NCBI RefSeq assembly: GCF_022605725.1
Contig: NC_065549.1
Location: 40,005,690 to 40,069,689 of the forward strand
Direction: 5' to 3'
DNA length: 64,000 nt
From: Anthonomus grandis grandis
Taxonomy: Eukaryota > Arthropoda > Insecta > Coleoptera > Curculionidae
Positions 10,593-21,877 of the stretch are shown piece after piece. A program made the translations under genes and the position numbers. The first letter of the stretch is position 1; each line of letters starts with the position of its first letter. A model generated the notes under the pieces. It made no database searches. It saw only the letters and a list, made by a program, of their open reading frames with translations, and was not told where the DNA came from.

Positions 10593-11062
10593 GTTAAGGT
10601 AAAATGAAAATCCTACAGTCTCCCTACATGTTTCGGACACAGTGGTGTCTATCATCAGGCGATAAAAGGTTTTAAATTGGTATTGAATATACGCTCCAGG
10701 GTTTGATTCCATGTCAAAAAACCCTCTATTTAATATTATTGTTTTCTTTTTTATTTTATTATTTTTAATTTTATTTATTTACATTCTGTTGTTTACAAGG
10801 ACCGACCACTATATACATAATGTTTATACCGTATCATACTGTTTGGTTCTTGTCAACAACAGACTGTAAATAAATAAAAAAACAATAATTATAAATAGAG
10901 GGTTTTTTGAAATGAAATCGAACCCTAAGGCGTATATCCAATACCAATTTTAAACCTTTTATCACCTGGACACCACTGTATCCGAAAGATGTAAGGAATT
11001 TTAAATAACTGAATGTTTAATTAATAAGTGAATGGAGACGCATGATTCTCATTTTACCTTAG
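10593..11062. mobile_element. Foldback element, long imperfect palindrome
   Basis: The two halves are inverted copies: 10593-10746 reads GTTAAGGTAAAATGA… to CCCTCTATTTA, and the reverse complement of 10885-11062 begins GCTAAGGTAAAATGAGA and ends in the same CCCTCTATTTA. The centre is also self-complementary (TTTATTTACA…CTGTTGTT near 10780-10795 against its inverse near 10850-10870), leaving a loop of about 40 bp. The right arm has an extra stretch of about 30 bp near 11005-11040. Each arm holds a degraded form of the CTGATGA…GAAAC layout seen elsewhere in the window (minus strand near 10650-10622). Confidence 0.75.
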
Positions 11063-11107
11063 CAAAAAATGATATGAAAAAAATGGCGCTACTAATAAAA
11101 AAAAACT

Positions 11108-12180
11108 TTGAATAAGTGTCATATTAAAGTTGATGATCACTTCGGGAAGGCTTTTGAACATGACTTTCAAACAGCTAACTTCTGTTACCAATACTTCACA
11201 AATGTTGGTATTGAAATGAAAAAGAAAATTCCAAAACCCAACAATGTCCTTTGCCTTCAAAAAACTCACAGTCGGTCTATGTTTTTATCTTCGGTTACTA
11301 AAAATGAACTAATCAAACATATTCAAAATCTCAAAAACAGAAGTTGTCTAAGTACTGATGGTATATCTGCTACACTAATTAAAAAAATCCATGTAGAAAT
11401 TCTTGAACCATTACTACACATAATAAACAAAATTTATGAAACAGAGAAAATACCATCTAGTTTTAAAATATTAGTTGTTACCCCTATTCACAAACCAGGA
11501 CCTAAAAAATTATCGTCCAATTAGCCAAATTACATGTTTTACTAAAATTTTCGAGAAGAGTTTAAAAGATCGATTATTAGACTTCCTAAATAGTCATGAT
11601 ATTATATCAGATAAACAATATGGGTTTTTACCAGGTTGTAGTACTACAGATGTTTTATGCAAACTTACTTCTGCTGAACACTAGCCATTTAGTTAATAAC
11701 AGAAAATATCTGGGTATTTTTACTGACCTGGCAAAGGCCTTTGATACGGTACCACATAGTAAGCTCTAGAGCAGCGTAGTAATAAGAGGAAGCGCAATGA
11801 CGCTTATGAAAAATTATTAACAAAATAGACGAAAATTTATTAAGGCTAATAATATATAAAGCAATATCGAAATTATAAAAATAGGAGTGCCACAAGGTAC
11901 TGTACTTGGTCCATTTTTGTTAAGAATTTACCTAAATTCTCTTCCTAATATTAAACTTACAAATGGAACCATTGTTTTATATGCAGATGATACTGCCTTA
12001 CTTTTTAATGGTTCGAGTTGGGATCAAACAAAACAGTATGCTATAGAAGGCCTGAATAAAATAAAAAACTGGTTGGAAACTTATAAATTACGCCTAAATG
12101 TAGCAAAAACAAATAACATTACTTTTTCGCTTACTGGGGTAAACAGACCGAATTATTTATGTTTTTCAATTGAAAATATA
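11108..12180 (+). pseudogene. LINE reverse transcriptase (Jockey/CR1-like), 5' part before mariner insertion
   Basis: Plus-strand frames: NLKNRSCLSTDGISATLIKK, ILVVTPIHKPGPKK (to 11524), KNYRPISQITCFTKIFEKS and ISDKQYGFLPGCST (11475-11684), YLGIFTDLAKAFDTVPHSKL (about 11705-11766), VPQGTVLGPFLLRIYLNSLP and IVLYADDTALLF (11887-12010) with the YADD catalytic pair, then KLRLNVAKTNNITFS. Several frameshifts and stops make it dead. The 5' end lies between the endonuclease and the reverse transcriptase. The frame is cut at 12180 by a mariner-like element and the C-terminal tail resumes at 14622. Confidence 0.85.
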
Positions 12181-12657
12181 CAGGGTGTTTGGCGGAGGGT
12201 GGAACTTGGTGGGCATATAGATAGGCTCAGATAGAAGATATTTTCTTAATAAACTTGTGTTCTAAAAGTCTCGGGTCTTTTTATATCATTGATTTTGTGT
12301 TATTTTCAGGATTTTCTAAAAATTATGCCTTTTGACATCTTTAAATTTTTTCACCTTTTTTTTACATTTGTATTTAGTCTGTAATGTATCCTGAATCTAA
12401 AAAAATCAATATCAAGTACAAATAATACCAAAATAATTCGTTTTGAGCTCAAAAAGTTAATACAAGTAGCAAAAAAGTTATGAAAGGTAACTTTAGTTTT
12501 AAAAACATCTCCAGTTATTACTCTTTTCAATGATATACGATGTGTAACACAAAGCCGACTAACTTGCCACAAATCATGACTTTAAAGGAAAATAAAATAA
12601 AAAAAAATATTTTTTAAATTTTATGTATTTATTTCAAAATTACGACTTTTGTTAAAA

Positions 12658-13776
12658 CTACGCTTCCCTGGCTCTTATACATGCCCTACATTGCCTTCGC
12701 ATTTCTACTGTCGTAAGGCGAAGTCGCATCTCATCTCTGACGGTTAGAAAAGCGGCATTGATTCTTTGAATTAAGTGGTCTGGATTGTCAATTTCCACCT
12801 CGTACACGAGTTCTTTCGCACGTCCCCATACGTAAAGATCGAGAGGGGTTAAATCAGGGGACCGTGGAGGCCATGCGATGGATGCTGCTCTTCCGATCCA
12901 CGAATTGGGAAAAGTATTGTCCAGAAATTCTCTAACGGCGGCCCGATAGTGTGCAGGACACTCGTCATTCTGGAAGGCCCGTTTTCATTAAATATGGGTA
13001 TATTAGCCAATAATTGTGGAAGATCATTTTGTAAAAAATGTAAGTAATTGTCCCCGTTAAGGTTTCTCGGCAAGTAGTGTGGACCGATGAGGTGTCTCCC
13101 AATCACACCTGCCCAAACATTAACACTGAATCTTGTTTGGAAAAACTTGGCTCTGGTCAAATGCGGATTTACGTTTTTGTTTTCCCAATAATGTAAATTA
13201 TGTTTGTTAAATAACCCCGCACGTGTAAATGTCGATTCATCTGTCCATAAGATGCTTTTTAAAAAGTGTTCATTTTCAACGTCTTCGTGGAGGAAAAAGC
13301 GGCAAAATTGTACCCGTCGCTCATAGTCGGCTTATAGAAGGCGTAGAATAGAGTATCACGATGCCAGTAAAAATTGCGGAATTAAATTGTTGATGTAGTA
13401 TGAAATTACCTTGCACTGGGGTGTAATGAAAAGGATGCCTTCCTTCTGCCTTGACAACTGACCATGCTTTCCAGGTAGAAATGTTCAGATCTGTAGCTAC
13501 TTTCCTTGTACTAGTGGTGGGATCCTCATCGAATGCGCGAATTACGTTTTTATCTACAGCAATATCATACTGCCTCCGATGGATCCTCGGTTCTTGAAAA
13601 TTTAGATTGCCTGTTTCCCTTAATCGACGAAAAGTGTTCGCAAAAGTGTTGTGGTGGGGCACACGCCTATTGGGGTATTGCTCTTCATAAATTCTTTGTG
13701 CTTCTCGCATATTACCATTGGCTCTTCCATAAGCAAAGATAATATCGGCATATTCTTCGATAGTGTATGTAGCCAT
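12658..13776 (-). pseudogene. Mariner-type transposase, broken (within 12181-14619)
   Basis: It starts MATYTIEEYADIIFAYG at 13776 and has an N-terminal HTH region (YEEQYPNRRVPHHNTFANTF; RRLRETGNLNFQEP), then STRKVATDLNISTWKAW. After a frameshift near 13380 come FLKSILWTDESTFTRAG, with the first catalytic Asp, and NVWAGVIGRHLIGPHYL. Further blocks resemble the second Asp region and the SPDLTPL region, but are split by frameshifts between about 12990 and 12780. The frame ends CIRAREA then TAG at 12658. The expected length is near 350-370 codons, matching the span. Not functional as it stands. Confidence 0.8.
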
Positions 13777-13984
13777 TGTGGCGATAATGATACGAAAATA
13801 TGGAAAGTCATAAAAACAATATAAAAACTCAATTAACAGCAACAATAACAACAGTATTAACAATACCAATAACAACTACAGAAACGATACAATACTAAAT
13901 TAACGACTTGGGTACGTAAGAAAGCTAAAAAGTTACACCACGACAAATGATAACAACCCCATAGCATGTTCCACGAGCTCCTCA

Positions 13985-14111
13985 TTTGACCATTCAAAGA
14001 ATCGATGCCGCTTTTCAAACTATCAGAAAAGAGATGCGGCTTCGTCTTACGACAGTGGAAATGCGACGGCGACGTAGGGCATGTATTAGAGCCAGGGGAG
14101 CGCAGTTTTAA
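13985..14111 (+). pseudogene. Inverted second copy of the mariner transposase 3' end
   Basis: The plus strand reads IDAAFQTIRKEMRLRLTTVE then MRRRRRACIRARGAQF and TAA at 14109. It is the same C-terminal tail as at 12658-12790 but in opposite orientation, and lies inside the right inverted repeat. So the long TIRs include coding sequence. Confidence 0.8.
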
Positions 14112-14621
14112 TAAAATTTGTAATTTTGAAATAAATATGTACATAAAATTAAAAAATATTTTTTTTTACTTTATTGTCCTTTAAAGTCATGAATTGTGGC
14201 AAGTTAATCGGCTTTGTTATACACATCGTATATCATTGAAAAGAGTATTAATTGGAGATGTTTTTAAAACTACCTGAACATCTTGATAGATTTTAGTTTT
14301 TTTTGCGTCAAGTTAAAGTTACCTTTCATAACTTTTTTTGCTACTTGTATTAATTTTTTGAGCTCAAAACGAATTATTTCGGTATTATTTGCACTTGATA
14401 TTGATTTTTTTAGATTCAGTAAAAAAAAACGTGAAAAATATGCTGAAAAAATTTAAAGATATCAAAAGGCATAATTTTTTGAAATAATAATCCTGAAATT
14501 AACACAAAATCAATGATATAAAAAAACCCGAGACTTAGAACACAAGTTTATTAAGAAAATATCTTCTATCTGAGCCTATATGCCCATTAAGTTTGACTAA
14601 CTCTCCGCCAAACACTCTGTA

Positions 14622-15270
14622 TATTGCATAAATTAACACTAACTATACAAGCCAAAACTTTACCCCACAGAATATCTATATCACCAACATAAGAACTTTA
14701 TATATAACATCAATTTGTTCACACATTCTCAATCATGATATTGCTAAAAACCCAATAAATCACAATCATAATACAAGAGCAAAAGCTAGAGATAAATTAA
14801 TCATACCAAATAATTTCAAAAGTATTATATACCTAAAATCTTTAGTTTATTTGGCGCCAAAAATGTATAATGTTCTACCACCTGACTTAAAAGGAATAAA
14901 AAAAAATTAGCAAAGAATGTACTAAGTATGTGCAAAACAAATATAATATTTTTTCCTCTTTTTTCTATGAATTTAAGTGGGTATTATAATATAGTCTAGA
15001 AACTATATTATAATATAGTTTTTTCATAGATTGTTAAGTGCTAATAGATTAGGTATTGTAGTATTTAAGGTAATTAAATCTATTTGTTTCTGTAAAATAA
15101 CAATCATAAGCGATGACGCACACAGGTGTACCTATATTTTACACCTAGGCGTTATAACAACTTGAATTAGTAATAGTGATCAGGCAAGAAATTCTAGTAA
15201 ATTAGTTATAAAATCAATAAATGTGTTAGAGTGTCAGGGTTTACTGATCCCTTCAAAGAAATAAATGAAT
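14622..15270 (+). pseudogene. LINE C-terminal tail and 3' UTR after the mariner insertion
   Basis: The plus-strand frame gives NHNHNTRAKARDKLIIPNNF and SLVYLAPKMYNVLPPDLKGI (about 14750-14910), the typical C-terminal tail of CR1/Jockey-type pol, then stops. A short palindrome TATATTATAATATA follows near 14985-15020. The 3' UTR ends with AAATAAATGAATAAG near 15260. It is the downstream half of the LINE at 11108-12180; some pol sequence between the halves is missing. Confidence 0.75.
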
Positions 15271-15414
15271 AAGTTAATATAAATTATCATTTTACCAAAT
15301 TTATATTGTTTAGTTCATTAGCTCACGTTTCAAACTATATAATCTTTCTCTAAAAAAAAATTAAGAAAAAAAATTTCACTAAATCTTTTCTTTCATAATT
15401 TTAGTTTTTTTCTC

Positions 15415-16345
15415 TTAACAAGAGTTTATTTCAGGCCATAAAACAGTTACAAAATAACTGGCATTAAGGCCTTATTAGTAATTTTTTATTCTAAATATAA
15501 TAAAGACTAACCTATTTCTAACAATTTTTTACAATAATATAACTTTGTATCTATATGGAAAACACTTTTTAATTTATAATAAATTTATTTGATTTTACAT
15601 ACTCATTTGCCTATATCTTTAATAATATATACCTTATAAAAATTTCATTATTTTGTTTTAAATATATTTATTTATACAAAAATATAAATGCAAGTACAAC
15701 ATCAGCCAAACTTTACAAGCATTACTGTTCTTAATTAAATAAATCATTGAGTAAGTAAAATTACCTTAAAAACATTTTAAGTTATTTTTCAAAATAATTT
15801 ATGTGACTAGTTACTTTAATATGTTGTGGCAAATGGTCATAAATTTTGTATTGACAGAATATGGCCCCATTAAGGTAGCATGTATACAAAACTGGAGTGT
15901 ATGTACATAGATTTTATGTATATCTAGTATTACTAGAATAAATAAATTCTGCTATTGGGGTAAGTTTTTATGTGGGTTTTAATATTTAATGCTCATAAAT
16001 AAATATAAATTGAAATAACTGTAAGAATCGTATGGAAAATAAAATACTCTCTACAGCTATGCGTTTTACGTATTTAGGCTTATTATATTTTTTTATGACA
16101 TTAGTACGGAATTTCTCCAATAGTGGACTTCAAAGAATACTTGACCGTAATATAACGGGTGACACAAGAAAACAATAATCTGAAATTCTGGAAAGCGAAG
16201 AAAATCCTGGTTTATCACAATGCTGAGGGCATGTGAATCTGTTCCACTCCAAAAAAGTGTAGTGTCATCAGCAAATGTTGTGCACTGTCCATGTTGTAGT
16301 ACCAATGGTAGATCATATATACAAAATGTTTCGAGAAGGGAAAAT
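15415..16345 (-). pseudogene. LINE fragment (RT palm, C-terminal tail, 3' UTR)
   Basis: The minus strand carries CTTFADDTTLFWSGTDSHAL (near 16240-16290), an RT palm with FADD, and nearer the 3' end LNGAIFCQYKIYDHLPQHIK (about 15800-15880), a LINE C-terminal tail. The 3' end near 15420 has AATAAA (GAAATAAACTCTTG). The part between palm and tail is largely lost. Confidence 0.7.
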
Positions 16346-16358
16346 TTTGGGAACATGT

Positions 16359-16556
16359 TCAGAGGGTCAACATAAGATAAATTAACCCATATGTTTTTAT
16401 CCAATTCTCAACCGTTTCTGAAATATTCAGTTTTGAAATTTTTTTGTAAGATTTTAAAATGTTTTCGAAAATACCTGGATTGCTTTTAATAGTATTTGAA
16501 GCATTCAAAATTTTATTGTGGAGTCCTTCTACGAATTCTACTGGCGTTTCGTACAC
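16359..16556 (-). pseudogene. Possible mariner transposase C-terminal remnant
   Basis: A 65-codon minus-strand frame contains YETPVEFVEGLHNKILNASN and TIKSNPGIFENILKSYKKI. Known: mariner-like proteins often end with …L+xxIxxAxxxIxxNPGIFxxVxxS…, which this resembles. No catalytic residues are present, so the assignment rests on one block. It lies directly upstream of the LINE fragment at 15415-16345 and may be the sequence that LINE inserted into. Confidence 0.35.
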
Positions 16557-17224
16557 TGTGTACTATTAATATACTACTTAATAACTATTTTACTTTTCAA
16601 GATAAACAAATGAAATTTAATTTGTTGATGGAATTGTTATAAGAGCATCTTTTGACATATTCAGTTGTTTTCCGTTTTAACCGGACTAACCGGAAAGTCA
16701 CACTCACTTTCTTATTTTAAATGAGGCACTTAATATATTATTACGTATTTCGATTGAAAATAATATTCTGAGAACAATGATGATACATCTACTACTTTTT
16801 GTTTTATACTCACAAATAAAATCAATTTTTCAAATTTTAAAATAGTGTGCCATGAATGCGTTGAAAGTTTTAATTTTTAATCAACTTATCATGAAAAAAA
16901 TGATTTCATTGCATTTTATGGCTTAAATCTTTTACACGCTTACGTAAAATGTCCAAGTTAGTAATTTTGTAATTTACTTTATTTTTTTAAATATCAGGTT
17001 CAATCGATTAACTTTAGTGGCAGAGACGAACGAAGACAAAAAATTTTAGCAGAAAAACTTTTGATGAAGAATGTGCAATATCGGAATAACCCACTAATAG
17101 ATAAAATGCATAAACTGTTTTGATTGAAACTGATCTGATTGAATAAAAACAGGCCTCTATTGGCTGAAGCTTATACTGAAACCAAAAACTTCCATTAATT
17201 CATTAATAAAACACGGACTTAAAT
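16557..17224. other. AT-rich stretch without a recognisable gene
   Basis: I see no coding motif, inverted repeat or tandem repeat that stands out. Probably decayed element or unique non-coding sequence. Confidence 0.4.
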
Positions 17225-17835
17225 TTAAACAACATCAGTAATCTTTATAAACCTAATACTAAGGTAGCATTCATTTGGTTAAAAGGACACACAGGATTGC
17301 TTGGAAATTAATTAGCAGATAAAGAGGCCAAGAAAGCAATTAAGATAGATCGAATTTTTTCCAAAGTACACTTTATTGATATAATTCCAATTATTCGAAA
17401 GAAGGTTTTAAGAACTTGGAAAAGAAAATATCTTGGATATTTAGTAAATACTTCAAATACATACACTTTAATAAAAGCATCCCTTAGCAGTTATAGTATG
17501 GTTTCCAAATTTAACTTTCCAAGATAATTGACAACACCCTTCTTCAGATTTCTAGTGGGTCATGGTAATTTTAATAAGTATTTACATAAATTAGGAATAA
17601 ATGACTCATATATATGTAATTGTGACATTGAGTCAACTGATGATTTGAACCATATTTTATTTGAATGCGAAAAATAATTTTGACGCAGTGATGATTCTGC
17701 ATAATAAATTGAAAGAGTTTGGCTTGCTTCCTATGTGTCATATTTCACTTATAGGAAACTTAATTGCGGACGATAAAATGAAGTCTATTTTCCTAAAATT
17801 TTTGAAATTGTCCAAAAGGAAAATATAACTTGAAC
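17225..17835 (+). pseudogene. LINE RNase H domain and C-terminal region (I/R1/LOA-like)
   Basis: The plus strand reads KVAFIWLKGHTGLLGN, stop, LADKEAKKAIKIDRIF: the RNase H block (usual form W(I/V)xGHxGxxGNExAD) with the conserved Asp, but the Glu codon is replaced by a stop. Then KKVLRTWKRKYLGYL, FFRFLVGHGNFNKYLHKLGI, and CNCDIESTDDLNHILFECEK, a zinc-like tail (C-x-C…H…C). Known: RNase H followed by this tail occurs in I-group LINEs. Multiple stops; dead. A 3' UTR-like stretch follows to about 18030. Confidence 0.75.
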
Positions 17836-18470
17836 GTATATGCACTAGTTGTAATAATTTTAGTTACTTGGAGATCGCTTTGTTTTTTCCCTATTGTTTA
17901 CCTACCTATCCGAGCCCCCCTATGTTTTGTGTTTTAAAAAAATATGTCCTGCATTGGCTCCAGGACGAAAAGCGTGTGACCCTGTCTAAGATCCCTAGTA
18001 TTAATCTTTCTTGCACTATTCTTTTTTCATACTTTTTTTATTAGACACATTGAGAATACAATGTCATACTACCCAATAGTATAATTTTTTAAATACTATA
18101 TTAGCAATCTGTTTTCAGTCAATCAGATTTTTTTTTCCGTATAATTTGATATTATTATTTTTTAAATCGGTTCATAAATAAGCCCATAAGAAGAAAAAAC
18201 TAAATCACATAAATAAACGCATTGAATTAATAAAAATAGCATAGAAGACTGATTTCTTGAATAGGAGGCTGCGTCTTGACACATTCATTAGTTATTTTTT
18301 AATTAACATAATACATGACATCTTGGCAAGTGCAATTTTAGTGTTTACTAATATTTGAAATATTTAACGACTGCATTTCAAAAGTGCAGGTTGTTCATAA
18401 TAAGATGAATAAAATAATTTTTAATTATACGTTTTATTATATTTTTTTGGATACATGTGCTCGCATTATA

Positions 18471-18995
18471 CAGTGACGACGCGCAAGTTGGCACAAATTC
18501 ATTTAAAATTCAGGGACGTGTTCGAAAAAAAAAACCGTCGGACACGTTAATTTTTTTTTTGTCGAAATTTTGATGATGAGTTCATGTATACATGGTGGAC
18601 CAAAAATGAGCTACGACTATCAACTTTTGGTTCATGTATACATAAATACATGAATTCATTATCAAAAAAATCGCGACAAAAAATAAAAATCGAAAAATAA
18701 AATAAATCGAAAAAAATCGAAAGATAAATTGTATTAATCTGTATATATTGTAGATAATCTATTCTATTTATTTATTTTTTTTTTAATTTTGTTTTGTTTT
18801 TCTTTTTTTTAATTGTATTTTGTTTGCATTTTTGTGTCTTTTTTGTTTTACAGCTTTGTCTACAAATTGTAACAATTTCTTGACAATAAAGCATTGATTG
18901 ATTGATTGATTGATTGATCGATGTCTCAGCATTTTTTTTTTCGGACACATCCCTAAATTTTCAATGAATTTGTCTCAATTTGCGCGTCCTTACTG
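18471..18995. mobile_element. MITE of the TACAGTG… family (TA target), related to the outer part of 29336-31243
   Basis: The ends read TA|CAGTGACGACGCGCAAG (18469) and, reverse complemented, TA|CAGTAAGGACGCGCAAA (18997). Both continue with similar AAATTCATT…ATTTAGGGA and a poly-A tract before CGGACAC. About 110 bp inside the left end lies TATACATGGTGGACCAAAAA, resembling the mariner TIR found in the middle of the 29336-31243 element. No transposase. A (TTGA)n microsatellite lies inside near the right end. Confidence 0.8.
18893..18921. repeat. (TTGA)n microsatellite
   Basis: About seven tandem TTGA units inside the MITE, just before its right terminal repeat. Confidence 0.9.
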
Positions 18996-19439
18996 TACAT
19001 TTATTGACATACACAATAGTGTTATACTTATTGACACTATTAGATAAATAAAAAAATAAAAATATTTTTTTTATCAAATTTTTGGTATGTTTAAGATTAT
19101 TTTCACAAATAAATTAGAATATTTTGCTAAGGTTTCAAAACAAAATAATTAATTTCTCACCTAATTATTTAATATAAAACAGCTTTTTGAATAAAATGCA
19201 ATTTTTTGGAAGTCCAAAATCATAAATTCAAAAATTTTAAATTAAGGTTTTCATTTAGATTATTCGCAAAAAATTTTTGACTATTTAAGAAAGCATATTC
19301 AATTTCTTTTAAAACTTTAATAATAATAAAAAATAAGTCAAACATTTTGCGGTAAAAGATACCCGAAAAATGAAAGAAAAGACGTCGAAATGCTTTACAG
19401 GCAACTAAACAAAAAATGTATTAATTTTTCGATTATACT

Positions 19440-19900
19440 TACTGAAATCTTTACGTTCTGTTCTTGATTTAAAATTATTTATTAATTTTAGTCTGGATAT
19501 CAAGTTTCCTTATCTTTCTTTCCAGGTGTTTCCATAAATTCCCGATGGGAATAAAATCTGGTGATTTTGAAGTTTAGGGTTAAAATGTCTCTAAATATCA
19601 TAATATTTTTATTTCTTATAAATTTTTTTTTAGTATGCAACTTGAAGAAAATTGTATTTACTGTTATCACAAAAAAAATAATTTTTACTGTGTACTCTAT
19701 AAGTTTTCTAATTTTCTTATTAAATACATGGTTTTCTTAGAGAACTCCGCCGTAATAATCCAAGTCGCCATCCAAATAAACTGAATATTTTTTTTGTATA
19801 TCAATTCCTTTTCTTTTCCAAGTTTAAAATTTGGATGACTCAAAGCGACTTTTTTTTAAACTTAAATGATTATTTTACACATAACTTTAAGTTTTAATTT
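19440..19900 (-). pseudogene. Tc1-like transposase relic
   Basis: Minus-strand translation near 19490-19570 gives SKSPDFIPIGNLWKHLERKI and KLDIQTKINK. Known: Tc1 DD34E transposases have SPDLNPIENLWxxLxRxI; here the catalytic Glu of IENLW is Gly. Upstream, CDNSKYNFLQVAY may be the second Asp block (QxDNxxxH). Heavily decayed. The catalytic Glu-to-Gly change and stops rule out activity. Confidence 0.6.
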
Positions 19901-20945
19901 TTATACTAATTTTAGTAATTTGCGGCCAATAATTCCAATTTCACGAGGTGCTTTATGAGTAAATAACCATAGAAAAAAGTAAGAAAAATTATAAAAACAT
20001 ACACTAAAGTCATAAGATAATCACAAAACATTACGTCTAATTTATCACTTTTTGTTTATTTATTTTCAAGAATAATAACTATTATGTAATCATAGAACAA
20101 AATTTTGACATATTTGTATTAACAAATTAATTTTCTAAAGCCTTAAAGAATAGGAAAAGTTTAACCATGCCTTCTTCAGGTAAAACAGGATTTTAAGGAT
20201 TTTATGGAGAAAATCAAAGTTTTTTGATCACAAATCCAAGTATTTTTTTACAATTTTATTAAATCTTAATCGATCTACTTTCAAATTATTTTTTTTTTTT
20301 GAGCGAATTTACTCTGATGGAATAATTTTTAACAAAATAAGACTATGTGACAGCTAAAACCATATAAAATATTAAAATAGTTTGGGTAAAATAAAAAAAA
20401 GGTTAATGTAAATTAATTAAAAAGTAACCCCCTGCATGCAGCGTCTTATCTCTATAAATAATAAAGAAGCTGCGGCTGAGGAAACGGCGTTATCCTTACG
20501 TTTTGGAATTCTCTCGTTTTAAATAATTAAATTCTCCTGGGATTCATAGAAAGAGAAAGTGTCTTATTGTGTTTTGCCTCTAATGGAAAACGTATGTATA
20601 ATACTCTCTTTAAATTTCTAATTTTTTTTTTGCAACATAATAGTAAAGTAATATAAATGGTAAATAATTTCTAAAATTATTTTTATAAATTAAATGTAAT
20701 ATCATATTTACATATATACAGTACACATAAGCATGGTAAATATTAAAAAAATCCGCCTTGATGCATAGAATACATGTACCAAATTTCATAAAAATGTCTA
20801 TAATATTGTTTAAGTTATTATTAAAAAACTGATTTTTTTTAAACTTTAACATCCTGTATCTCAAAAGTTAACGTTTAGGACATATGTTCATAAAAACTTT
20901 TTAGTCTTAGTTCATAAGTCTCGTATCTGAAGTATATATCTTTAA
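19901..20945. other. AT-rich stretch without a recognisable gene
   Basis: No supported gene; a minus-strand 84-codon frame at 20610-20864 is low-complexity and hydrophobic with no family resemblance. A terminal-repeat-like TTTAACATCCTGTATC occurs near 20840, similar to one near 52690, hinting at mariner-type debris. Confidence 0.4.
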
Positions 20946-20949
20946 AAAG

Positions 20950-20990
20950 ACGACACGTGTTTCGATGCTTTACACGAAATCCTCAAACTT
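20950..20990 (-). ncRNA. Degenerate hammerhead-like motif (PLE debris)
   Basis: The minus strand contains GAAACACGTGTC, identical to the 3' core of the hammerhead-like motif at 23980-24017, preceded by a poor version of the 5' core (TTGAGGA instead of CTGATGA) and weak stem II potential. Downstream on the minus strand lies GAGACTTATG, matching the GAGACC…ACTT tail of the other copies. Likely a decayed copy of the same family. Confidence 0.35.
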
Positions 20991-20999
20991 AAATAAAAA

Positions 21000-21877
21000 A
21001 ACAGTTTTAACCTTAATAAGTCAATAAGTTAGGAAGTTATTACACTTAAGTTTAAATTATTATAAACACCATTAAAGTCTTTCTCCACTCAGCATTTTTT
21101 TATTGATTGTAAATTTAACTTAAGAGATAACAAGTAAGTAACAAATACCTCTGCTTTTTCTTTCTTATCAACAATTACTTTAGCTATTAAAATAATTTTA
21201 TTGTTAGTCTCAGGTTTGTTGTTTTTAGTTCTAATTTGCTTAATGATTTTCTAGAGAATAATTGACTTATTCATAATTTTCTTTAATTTTGAGGTGATGT
21301 AAGCCTGATCAAGGAACCCATTTATGCTGATGTGATATTTATTTTCATATCGGATTAAAAATCAAATATATTTATCAAAAATTTAATCAATAATAGGGCT
21401 TCTAATAATAACATCCTGAATATATGTCTCATAATTTAATTTGTTGTTAAATATAATTTTCTTAGAGTGTTTCCAAGAAAGTTCGTGAAAAGATAAGACA
21501 AATTTCATTATCCACTTGAAAGCAAACATACGCGTTCCATTATACATATATTTTCAACACGACCGTGGCTTTTAAAAAAAATCCCGTCAACCATACAAAG
21601 GCCCAATTTATAAACACGTATGTTGCGCACTCTATCTTGAAAATTGCCGTAGAGGTAAGAAATTTATTTTTTATATTCTTCCTTCCTTGACTTTCTTCCC
21701 TGAAGGAGATGATTTATTATAGGGGTATTTTAGGGAGAAATATGATGTTATAAGGCTTTGATATACGGAAGTTTTTATGTAATTTTATTTGGTAAAAAAT
21801 TGGCGACGCTATTTTGATTTAGGATTATGTATCGCAAGCCACTTAAGTTTAATATAAAAATTTATTTTTATAAAAAC
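21000..21877. other. AT-rich stretch without a recognisable gene
   Basis: Nothing supported; only short frames and poly-A/T runs. Confidence 0.4.

Larger units (their letters stand above)
12181..14619. mobile_element. Mariner-like element with about 600-bp terminal inverted repeats, TA target
   Basis: The ends read TA|CAGGGTGTTTGGCGGAG (12179) and, reverse complemented, TA|CAGAGTGTTTGGCGGAG (14621), so TA flanks both sides as expected for Tc1/mariner. Similarity of the two ends continues inward far beyond a usual 30-bp TIR, to about 12790 and 14010, and includes the last codons of the transposase in both arms. The element sits in a LINE frame, which continues on either side. Inside lie a broken minus-strand transposase (12658-13776) and a plus-strand copy of its 3' end (13985-14111). 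Confidence 0.85.

Noticed and set aside
20610..20864. Minus-strand 84-codon hydrophobic frame
   Set aside because: AT-rich low-complexity translation without any recognisable motif.
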